Origin: an uncultured Eubacteriales bacterium
GTDB lineage: Bacteria; Bacillota; Clostridia; Oscillospirales; Oscillospiraceae
DNA length: 5,547 bases
NCBI GenBank assembly: GCA_900551495.1
Contig: URWG01000121.1
Span: 1-5,547, forward strand
Direction of reading: 5' to 3'
Shown: piece by piece, positions 1 through 5,511 of the stretch
Layout of the letters: every line of letters starts with the position of its first letter
Position numbering within the stretch: position 1 is the stretch's first letter
Translations under genes and position numbers: made by a program
The notes under the pieces: model-generated
Told to the model about the DNA's origin: nothing
Database searches by the model: none
The model's input: only the letters and a program-made list of their open reading frames with translations

Positions 1-34
1 GATCACACCGCTGCGGGAGCTTTTATATCATATT

Positions 35-583
35 TCAGTCGTGCGCGGGGAGCATATCGGGAAGCTCCCTGCAAAGCGCGGCAATATGGCGCAGATCGTC
101 GATGGCGTCGCTTCTCATTCCGTTGTTCAGCCAGTCGATAATCAATCCGAAGAACTCACACTGGACAAAGCGAAGCGTCCGCGCCCGCGCCGCCTCGTCC
201 AACTGATGCGCCGGAAACGCCGTGTCGATATAGGTCGTGACGGCGTAGCTGCAAAGCTTCATCAGCTCGCGGTCAAACACATCGCGATTGACCGAATGGA
301 AAATGTGATAGACCGCGCGCTTGTTGCGGATGGCGAAGGAAAACGCCGCCTCAAAGCACTCGTCGATCGAATTGATCCGCGGGTATTTGGCGATGATCTC
401 CGCCGTCGTCTCCTCCACGATGCTCTCAAGCAGCGCGGGGATGTCCTGAAAATGGTAGTAAAAGGAGTTGCGGTTGATGCCGCAGTCCTCAACAATATCA
501 CGCACGGTGATCTTGTTCAGCGGCTTCTCGTTGAGCAGCTTCAAAAAGGAGGCTTTGATCGCCTTTTTTGTAAAGTTAGCCAT
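35..583 (-). CDS. TetR/AcrR-family transcriptional regulator
   Basis: Predicted dimeric DNA-binding repressor of 182 residues, a normal length for the TetR family. The N-terminal helix-turn-helix spans about residues 8-48; the key stretch at 25-47 contains ITVRDIVEDCGINR followed by SFYYHF, the classic TetR recognition-helix signature. The remainder (about 70-180) is helical and looks like the TetR_C_8/DhaS-type ligand or dimer domain, with the family-typical W-x-x-x-G-M (WLNNGM, 151-156). The ATG at 581-583 is preceded by GGAGG (plus 590-594) at 6-base spacing, which supports this start. It is transcribed divergently from the blaI-like operon and has its own promoter. Its ligand and targets cannot be read from the sequence; they may be itself, the divergent operon, or genes beyond the left edge of the window. 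The family call is firm, the function unknown. Confidence 0.93.
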   Translation of the reverse strand: MANFTKKAIKASFLKLLNEKPLNKITVRDIVEDCGINRNSFYYHFQDIPALLESIVEETTAEIIAKYPRINSIDECFEAAFSFAIRNKRAVYHIFHSVNRDVFDRELMKLCSYAVTTYIDTAFPAHQLDEAARARTLRFVQCEFFGLIIDWLNNGMRSDAIDDLRHIAALCRELPDMLPAHD

Positions 584-627
584 ACGGAACCTCCGTCGGA
601 GTTGTCGGAAGCGAGCGTCATCGACGC
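584..627. promoter_or_regulatory. Small palindromes in the tetR leader; possible operator
   Basis: Two short dyads lie between the predicted tetR transcription start and its ATG: CTCCG-T-CGGAG at 591-601 (11 bp, perfect) and GCGTC-ATC-GACGC at 615-627 (5-bp arms, 3-base gap). The first overlaps the tetR Shine-Dalgarno site. TetR-family proteins commonly bind palindromes in their own promoter or leader, so autoregulation is plausible. Short GC-rich palindromes also arise by chance in DNA like this, so the operator reading is weak. Confidence 0.3.
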
Positions 628-650
628 GTTCGGCAGCTTACCGCAGGGGT

Positions 651-679
651 ATTATAGCATACTTTCCGCGCAGTTGCAA
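651..679 (-). promoter_or_regulatory. Predicted sigma-A promoter of the tetR-family gene
   Basis: On the minus strand, a -35 element TTGCAA (plus 674-679) and a consensus -10 element TATAAT (plus 651-656) are separated by exactly 17 bases. The expected start of transcription is near position 644, giving a leader of about 60 bases before the ATG at 583. The match is close to the vegetative consensus and correctly oriented for the only gene on this strand. It has not been tested experimentally. Confidence 0.75.
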
Positions 680-713
680 GGGCTGCCGAATTCGTCATTT
701 TCCGTAAATTTCA

Positions 714-742
714 TTGACAAAGCGGGGCAATACTGGTAAAAT
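714..742 (+). promoter_or_regulatory. Predicted sigma-A promoter of the blaI-like/M56/LRR-SLH operon
   Basis: A perfect -35 hexamer TTGACA (714-719) and a near-consensus -10 TAAAAT (737-742) are separated by exactly 17 bases, and a TGn extended -10 sits at 734-736. Transcription should start near 749, only about 20 bases before the ATG at 770. This is the only strong promoter seen ahead of the three-gene operon. With such a short leader, a repressor bound over the -10 or the start region would block transcription, which fits control by the BlaI-like product. No clear classical TACA/TGTA BlaI dyad is visible. Confidence 0.8.
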
Positions 743-769
743 AAGGATAGTGAAAAAGGGGGCTTCGAA

Positions 770-1135
770 ATGCATTTGACAGAAGCGGAACGTAAGGTAA
801 TGGAGGTCCTGTGGGAACGGGACGACATGACCGCAAAGGATATTTCGGCAGAACTGAAAAATCGGGTCGGCTGGAGCAAGACGACCTCATATACCATGCT
901 CTCCCGCTGCGAGGCAAAGCAGCTTCTGCGCCGCCGCGAGCCGGGCTATCATTGCAGCGCGGCTGTTTCCCGCAATCAGGCGGCGGAATGGGAGACCGAG
1001 GAGCTGTTACAGAATAATTATCACGGTGCTGCGGATGTTTTGGTCGCGGCGCTGGTGGGTCAGAAGCGGCTGAGCCTCAAGCAGCTTGAGAAGCTGTACC
1101 GTCAGCTCAGCGAGCTGGAGGCTGCGGCGGAATGA
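770..1135 (+). CDS. BlaI/MecI/CopY-family transcriptional repressor
   Basis: Predicted winged-helix repressor of 121 residues, the usual BlaI/MecI length. The opening LTEAERKVMEVLW matches the family's 'L..aE..VM..lW' start. The helix-turn-helix lies at about 21-53 (TAKDISAEL, then WSKTTSYTMLSR), followed by the wing (54-67). The C-terminal half (72-118) is helical, as in the family's dimerisation domain. In Staphylococcus, BlaI is inactivated by cleavage at an Asn-Phe bond in this C-terminal part; by eye the equivalent dipeptide here is about Ala94-Leu95, so that exact site is not conserved. An A/G-rich Shine-Dalgarno (AAAAAGGGGG, 753-762) sits 7 bases before the ATG. The stop overlaps the next gene's start (ATGA, 1132-1135), so the partner M56 protein is translationally coupled. 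It probably represses its own operon. It is not shown to be linked to beta-lactam resistance. Confidence 0.93.
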   Translation: MHLTEAERKVMEVLWERDDMTAKDISAELKNRVGWSKTTSYTMLSRCEAKQLLRRREPGYHCSAAVSRNQAAEWETEELLQNNYHGAADVLVAALVGQKRLSLKQLEKLYRQLSELEAAAE

Positions 1136-2589
1136 CGTTTCTGAGGATGAGCCTGATCGGTACGGGAATGATCCTGACGGTCGCATTGCTGCGTCTGCTG
1201 CTGCAGCGCAAGGTGCATCGGAGCGTTTTTCTCGTGCTGTGGGTGATCGCCGCCCTGCGGCTGTTGATTCCCGTGTTTATCCCCACGGGCGTGCAGATCG
1301 CGCTGCCGCAGACGGACGGCGGTTTTGCCGCCGCAGCGGTACGGACGATCGTACATCCGACGCAGGCGCAGCCCGCGGCGATCTCCGCCGTCTCGGGCGC
1401 CGCGAAGCTCCTGCCTTGGGCTTGGCTGAGCGTTGCCGTCCTGCTTCTGCTCGGCTTCCTGCTGTCGCACCTTCGGCTGCGCAGGAGCTTCCGCTTCTCG
1501 GTCCCGCTGCCGGAGGAGGCGGAGGTCGCGCCGAACGTCCGTCTGCTTGACGGGCTGGCATCTCCCCTGACCTACGGCGTTTTCCGTCCGACCATTCTGC
1601 TGCCTGCGGGCTTTGATTGGCACGACCGCGAAAAATTAGAGCAAATTCTGACACACGAAAAAACACATATTCGCCACCGCGACGTTTTGATAAAGGGCAT
1701 TTTGCTGCTGACCTGCTGCCTGCATTGGTTCAACCCCGCCGTCTGGCTGATGTTCTACCTTGCCTCGCAGGATATGGAGATGCGCTGTGACGCAGCAGTC
1801 GTCCGTAAGCTCGGCAGGGCGGGCAAGCTCAGCTATGCGCGGACGCTGGTGGAGACGGAGCAGGTGCACGCACTCGGCGGCGCCTTGCAGACCGGCTTCT
1901 CGGTGAACAGCACGGCGCGGCGGCTGAAGGCGCTTGCCAAGGCGAAGGTGCGTCCCGCGATGAGCGTGATTCTCGGCGTTATTACGGTCGTTTTGGCGTG
2001 TACCGGCTTCCTGACGGTCAGCGCCGCCGCGGAAAAGGTCGAGCTGCCGCAGCTTATGCCGTCGGTAAAATCCGAACCGCAAGGCTCCGATGTCTCCCGT
2101 CCGCAGCAGCAGGAGCGCCCCAACGCCCCCGCCGCGGCAAAGACGAGCACCTCACCCGACGCGGAGCCGACCGAGCCGACCGATTTTGCCGAGCCGACAC
2201 AGGCGCCCGCGCCCGAGCTGTATATTTCGGAGATTCCGTCGATCGTATCAAACGGCGAGTGGATCTATGTGACCATCACGGGCGACCCGTCGGCGCGGCT
2301 TGTCTCCGACCAGCCCTCCGTGCTTGCGATCCAGACCTACACCGACGACCTGCAGGGCGCGGTGCAGTATGCACTGTGCGCCTACGAGAGCGGAACGGCA
2401 AACCTCTACTGCGACAGCGGCAGCGGCAGCACCCTCGTTGCAACGGTCACGGTGCAGTCCGCCGCGCACGGCGAGGAACAGAAGCCCCTGTTTATGGGCG
2501 AGGATTATCAGCCGCAGATCGACTTTAACCCGAGCGACGGTCCTGCCGGCGACCTCTCGTGGCTTTTGAGCGGGGAGGAAACACCTTGA
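1132..2589 (+). CDS. BlaR1/MecR1-like M56 membrane metalloprotease with non-PBP extracytoplasmic domain
   Basis: Integral-membrane sensor-protease of 485 residues and predicted partner of the upstream repressor. Hydrophobic segments lie at about 5-24, 31-50 and 94-114, with a last one at 276-297. The zinc-protease region between the third and last carries HEKTH (175-179: zinc ligands H175 and H179, base E176), then NPAVWLM (201-207) and DMEMRCD (214-220), where E216 is the likely third ligand. All M56 landmarks are intact, so it should be active. After the last membrane span comes a Pro/Glu/Thr-rich stalk (about 303-361) and a beta-rich domain (about 362-445). Its SDQPSVLAI and ESGTANLYC stretches resemble a Big/Ig-like fold, with C416 and C427 able to form a disulfide. 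The large penicillin-binding domain of BlaR1/MecR1 is absent, so the signal is probably not a beta-lactam. The start is supported by GGAGG at 1117-1121 and the ATGA overlap. The stop overlaps the next gene (TTGA). Confidence 0.9.
   Translation: MTFLRMSLIGTGMILTVALLRLLLQRKVHRSVFLVLWVIAALRLLIPVFIPTGVQIALPQTDGGFAAAAVRTIVHPTQAQPAAISAVSGAAKLLPWAWLSVAVLLLLGFLLSHLRLRRSFRFSVPLPEEAEVAPNVRLLDGLASPLTYGVFRPTILLPAGFDWHDREKLEQILTHEKTHIRHRDVLIKGILLLTCCLHWFNPAVWLMFYLASQDMEMRCDAAVVRKLGRAGKLSYARTLVETEQVHALGGALQTGFSVNSTARRLKALAKAKVRPAMSVILGVITVVLACTGFLTVSAAAEKVELPQLMPSVKSEPQGSDVSRPQQQERPNAPAAAKTSTSPDAEPTEPTDFAEPTQAPAPELYISEIPSIVSNGEWIYVTITGDPSARLVSDQPSVLAIQTYTDDLQGAVQYALCAYESGTANLYCDSGSGSTLVATVTVQSAAHGEEQKPLFMGEDYQPQIDFNPSDGPAGDLSWLLSGEETP
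2164..2199 (+). repeat. In-frame 9-base repeats encoding Glu-Pro-Thr in the stalk
   Basis: GAGCCGACC occurs in tandem at 2164-2172 and 2173-2181, and a one-base variant (GAGCCGACA) follows at 2191-2199 after one diverged 9-base unit. Each copy encodes Glu-Pro-Thr in the predicted extracytoplasmic stalk of the M56 protein. The nucleotide-level identity suggests slippage-type expansion. This spacer can probably change length in 3-residue steps without frame loss. Confidence 0.7.
2572..2588 (+). promoter_or_regulatory. Ribosome binding site fixing a TTG start
   Basis: GGGGAGGAA (2572-2580) places a full GGAGG core (2574-2578) 7 bases before TTG at 2586-2588. An in-frame GTG exists earlier at 2559, but it would put nine extra residues (MAFERGGNT) ahead of the signal peptide and has no Shine-Dalgarno at a suitable distance. 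From the TTG, the protein begins with a textbook signal peptide. The TTG also overlaps the upstream TGA stop as TTGA, mirroring the ATGA junction of the previous pair. Confidence 0.85.
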
Positions 2590-5447
2590 AGCATCGAATT
2601 ATCGCAGCGCTGCTGGTTTTGGCGGCGCTGCTCTCATTCCTGCCGACGGTCCACGCGGCACAGGGCGAGCTGACCTACACCGTTCAGGACGGTCACGCCA
2701 CCGTCACGGGCACTGTCGAAGCGCCCGTCGGTCAGCTCGTGATTCCGGAGACGATCGACGGCTACCCCGTGACGGCGATCGCAAACGGTGCGTTTATCGG
2801 CTCGAACGAGCTGATCTCCGTCGTCATCCAGGCAAAGGTCGATCGGCTTGAGCGCGTCTTTACCGACTGTCTCTCGCTGTCCGAGGTGATTTTACCCGAG
2901 GGCTTGGTCCGCCTCGAGGGCACCTTCCGCGGCTGTTCGCAGCTTGCGGAGCTGACGCTCCCCTCTACCGTCCGCTATCTCGGCTCCGACACCTTCGCGG
3001 ACACGGCGCTGACGCAGCTTGTCCTGCCATCGGGTCTGCGCGAGATCGGCGACCGCTGCTTCCGCAGTACACCGCTGACGGCGATCACGCTGCCCAACGG
3101 ACTGGAACGGATCGGCAGCGAAGCCTTCGGCAGCCGATTCGAACAGGATTATTTGGAGATTCCCGCCTCCGTCAGATTCATCGGCGCTAAGGCGTTTGAA
3201 GGGGCGCTCGGCACGGTGGTCGTGCGTGGACCGGACACGAGCTGCGGCGCGCAGCCCTTCTCCTCGGTTCAGCTTCTGTACTGCCACCGAACCGCCCCCC
3301 TTGCCGCCGCTGTTTCGACGGCGGTCTATTTTGAAGAGCTTTCCTACGACCCGACGGCGTATCCGATCTGTCGGGCGGGCGATTTTTGGTATACCGTCGT
3401 TGCGGACGAGGCGATCATCGTGCGCGCGCGCTGTGACGGCGACATCACCGTTCCGGCGGAGCTGGGCGGCGCAGCGGTCACGGCGTTGGGTCCGTTCTGC
3501 TTCTATCGGGAGAAAACGCCCTATTTGCAGCTAACGCTTCCCGACACGATCCGCTCGGTCGGTCGTTCCGCCATCTGCGCGCGCAGCTCCAATGTGCCGC
3601 AGCAGCTTCAATACGCGGGCGACTACGCCTTTGCCGATGTACCGCTGCGGGGCACACCGCAGTTTTCGTCCCTCATTTCCGCCGGAACGGAGAGCTTCCG
3701 CGGCTGCGGGCTGACGGAGGTCGTGTTCGGCAGCGCACTGCGCAGTCTCGGTCGGCGTGCCTTTTCCCGAAACCGTCTCCGCTCGGTCACGCTTGCCGAG
3801 GGCGTGGAAACGCTCGGCGCGGAGGTCTTTGCGTGGAACTCCTCCCTCTCCGAGCTGACGGTCCCCTCCACCGTAACGCAATGCGAGGATTGTCTGAAAC
3901 ATTCCGGTGTCTCCCGTGTTCTCGGCTTCCCCGACAGCCCGATGGAGGCGTATTGCGAGCGGGCGGAGATTCCGTTTGTCAACCTCCTGACCGGCGAGGA
4001 AAGCGCCGGAACGCGTTTGGTCACGATCGACCACATCCAATATAAAATTTTCTCCTCCGGTAAGGCGTGGGTCGTCGGCTCCGAGCCGCAGTATCTGACG
4101 GGCGAGGTCGTGATACCGCCGACGGTCGAGGGCGCGACGGTCGAGCGCATCTGCGATTCGGCGTTGGCAAGCTGCTCCGCCGTAACGATCCGCCTGCCGT
4201 ATACGCTCCGCGTTTTGGAGGACTGGGCGTTTCTGCGGTGCAGCGAGCTGACCTATGTTGAGATCCCGCAGGGCTTGGAAACGATGCTGGGAACGCCCTT
4301 TGCCGCCTGTGAAAAGCTGCGGCTGCTCTATCTTCCCGCCGGCTTCCGCAGAAACAGCACGAGCGCCGCCCACCTGTACGGCTTGGAGCTGCTGGTCGGC
4401 TATGCGGGAACGGACGCGGAGCAATTTGCCGCGGATGAAGGGCTTCGCTTTATCGCCCTTCCCGAGAACGCCGTGCCGATTATGAACGAAACGGGCGTTT
4501 TCCTGCGCGAGGATGAGGCGCTGACCGCCCTCTACCTCCGACCGATGCAGTCCGGCAGCGCAACGACCGTCATTGTGCCGGATGACGTCGCCGGAATCCC
4601 CGTGACCCGCCTTGCCGCCGGTTCCGTCGGCAATCCCAACAGCGCGGCGCTGGGCGCTAATGTCCTGTATGTGGACGAGGGCGCATTTTACGCCGATGAC
4701 GAGGAAGGCAATCTGACGCAGCTCATGGTCCCGTCCTCCGTCCGCTCGCTCCCGTCCACGCTGTGCGCCGCGCCGAATCTGACGATCATCGGAACGGTCG
4801 AGACTTATGCGGAGCAATACGCCGAGGAGAAGGGCTACCGCTTCCTTGACCCGGAGACGACCCCCTTCCGCGACGTTTCCCGCACGGCTTGGTATCACGA
4901 CGCCGTCCGTTCGGTCTACTGGAATGGGCTGATGAACGGCGTTTCCGAGCACTCCTTTGCGCCCGAGGACACGACGACACGGGCAATGATCGCCAAGGTG
5001 CTGGCGAATCTGAGCGGCATCCGTGATTTCCCGTGGTCTTACGGCTTCCGCGACGTGCCCGACAACGCATGGTACGCCCCCGCCGTCAACTGGGGCGCGA
5101 TGGTCGGCATCATTCAGGGCACAAGCAAGACCGCCTTTTCACCGAACGATCCCGTCACGCGGGAGCAGCTTGCTGCGCTGCTGTATCGGTTCGCGCAGGC
5201 GTGCAACATGAAAACAGATGCACGCGCCGACCTGAGCGCCTATACGGATCGCGGACAGATCTCGCAATACGCGCTGTCGGCGATGCAGTGGGCAGTGGCA
5301 AGCGGAATCCTGCGCGGCACAGACGCGCATACCCTCAACCCGCTCGGCTATGCGACCCGTGCGGAGATCGCGCAAATGGTCAGCAATTTCATGCGCTTCA
5401 TCGGGCGCAATCGCAATGCCGCCAACCGCCTCCTGACGGAGCAGTAA
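2586..5447 (+). CDS. Secreted BspA-type LRR_5 protein with three C-terminal SLH domains
   Basis: Predicted cell-surface protein of 953 residues from the TTG start. It begins with a signal peptide: KHR, a hydrophobic core at about 5-20, and a cleavage site after VHA (22-24). Residues 30-755 are Treponema/BspA-type leucine-rich repeats (LRR_5) with recurring 'L..l.LP..v..iG..aF..c' units, for example LTQLVLPSGLREIGDRCF (142-159). They fall into four modules, at about 30-252, 268-467, 484-626 and 635-755. Most open with a beta-strand plus 'IP..i.GypVT.i' cap and close with an 'A..yA....i.F' cap. Three SLH domains follow (about 761-811, 821-872, 882-936), with FRDV-AWY openings in the first two and TRAM, TREQ and TRAE motifs. 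SLH triplets bind secondary cell-wall polymers, so the protein should sit on the wall with its LRR face exposed. Such LRR proteins are often linked to adhesion or host interaction; the ligand here is unknown. It is the last gene of the operon. Confidence 0.93.
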   Translation: MKHRIIAALLVLAALLSFLPTVHAAQGELTYTVQDGHATVTGTVEAPVGQLVIPETIDGYPVTAIANGAFIGSNELISVVIQAKVDRLERVFTDCLSLSEVILPEGLVRLEGTFRGCSQLAELTLPSTVRYLGSDTFADTALTQLVLPSGLREIGDRCFRSTPLTAITLPNGLERIGSEAFGSRFEQDYLEIPASVRFIGAKAFEGALGTVVVRGPDTSCGAQPFSSVQLLYCHRTAPLAAAVSTAVYFEELSYDPTAYPICRAGDFWYTVVADEAIIVRARCDGDITVPAELGGAAVTALGPFCFYREKTPYLQLTLPDTIRSVGRSAICARSSNVPQQLQYAGDYAFADVPLRGTPQFSSLISAGTESFRGCGLTEVVFGSALRSLGRRAFSRNRLRSVTLAEGVETLGAEVFAWNSSLSELTVPSTVTQCEDCLKHSGVSRVLGFPDSPMEAYCERAEIPFVNLLTGEESAGTRLVTIDHIQYKIFSSGKAWVVGSEPQYLTGEVVIPPTVEGATVERICDSALASCSAVTIRLPYTLRVLEDWAFLRCSELTYVEIPQGLETMLGTPFAACEKLRLLYLPAGFRRNSTSAAHLYGLELLVGYAGTDAEQFAADEGLRFIALPENAVPIMNETGVFLREDEALTALYLRPMQSGSATTVIVPDDVAGIPVTRLAAGSVGNPNSAALGANVLYVDEGAFYADDEEGNLTQLMVPSSVRSLPSTLCAAPNLTIIGTVETYAEQYAEEKGYRFLDPETTPFRDVSRTAWYHDAVRSVYWNGLMNGVSEHSFAPEDTTTRAMIAKVLANLSGIRDFPWSYGFRDVPDNAWYAPAVNWGAMVGIIQGTSKTAFSPNDPVTREQLAALLYRFAQACNMKTDARADLSAYTDRGQISQYALSAMQWAVASGILRGTDAHTLNPLGYATRAEIAQMVSNFMRFIGRNRNAANRLLTEQ
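2673..4850 (+). repeat. Four LRR_5 modules (protein-level repeat array)
   Basis: The segment encodes four consecutive LRR_5 modules at about 2673-3341, 3387-3986, 4035-4463 and 4488-4850. Related capping motifs recur. The N-terminal caps are LVIPETIDGYPVTAI, DITVPAELGGAAVTAL, EVVIPPTVEGATVERI and TVIVPDDVAGIPVTRL. The C-terminal caps are AAAVSTAVYFEEL, MEAYCERAEIPFVNL, AEQFAADEGLRFIAL and AEQYAEEKGYRFLDP. The modules shrink from about 220 to about 120 residues towards the wall anchor, and the last retains few recognisable LRR units. The boundaries were read by eye and are approximate. Confidence 0.75.
4866..5393 (+). other. Triple SLH cell-wall anchoring region
   Basis: Three SLH domains are encoded at about 4866-5018, 5046-5201 and 5229-5393. 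The first two open with FRDV and an AWY motif. The third opens with a diverged YTDRGQIS, as is common for the last SLH of a triplet. The TRAE ligand-binding motif reads TRAM, TREQ and TRAE in order, and its arginine is kept in all three. A 17-residue basic/polar tail (937-953) follows. Confidence 0.9.
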
Positions 5448-5466
5448 GCCCAGTTCGAATTACAAA

Positions 5467-5510
5467 ATAGCACGGTCACACCGTTCCAAAGAACAGTGTG
5501 ACCGTGTTAT
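5467..5510 (+). terminator. Long stem-loop after the LRR-SLH gene; probable terminator
   Basis: Arms 5467-5486 and 5491-5510 pair over 20 positions, with one mismatch (C5482/A5495) and one G-U, around the loop CAAA. The core is CACGGTCACAC paired with GTGTGACCGTG. It starts 20 bases after the TAA stop, where an operon terminator is expected. The plus-strand flank (TTATAGG) is a poor U-tract. On the minus strand the stem is followed by TATTTTG, so it may also stop transcripts coming from the right. The hairpin itself is certain in sequence; the terminator role is likely. Confidence 0.65.
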
Positions 5511-5511
5511 A

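Noticed and set aside
687..694. CGAATTCG palindrome between the two promoters as an operator
   Set aside because: Only 8 bases, with the symmetry broken on the next position. It contains a common restriction-site sequence and is too weak to call.
41..739. 232-codon plus-strand open frame opposite the TetR-family gene
   Set aside because: It overlaps the TetR-family gene entirely, runs on through both divergent promoters, has no ribosome site and shows no domain-like sequence.
1102..1623. Minus-strand open frames (also 1277-1666 and 1636-2082) opposite the M56 gene
   Set aside because: The translations are compositionally biased Arg/Gln/Gly-rich shadows of the M56 coding frame.
1998..2528. 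Alternative plus-strand frame of 176 codons inside the M56 gene, as a possible separate protein
   Set aside because: It is a different frame of a well-supported gene, with an Arg-rich translation and no family motif. The M56 frame itself continues to a stop coupled to the next start.
1132..2589. Calling the blaI/blaR1 pair a beta-lactam resistance system
   Set aside because: No beta-lactamase or PBP gene is present, and the M56 protein lacks the penicillin-binding sensor domain, so no resistance function is supported.
3531..4952. 473-codon open frame on the minus strand opposite the LRR-SLH gene
   Set aside because: It is antisense to a clearly real gene with signal peptide, LRR and SLH motifs. 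Its translation is Arg/Gly/Ala-rich without recognisable domains, as expected for a shadow frame in GC-rich DNA.
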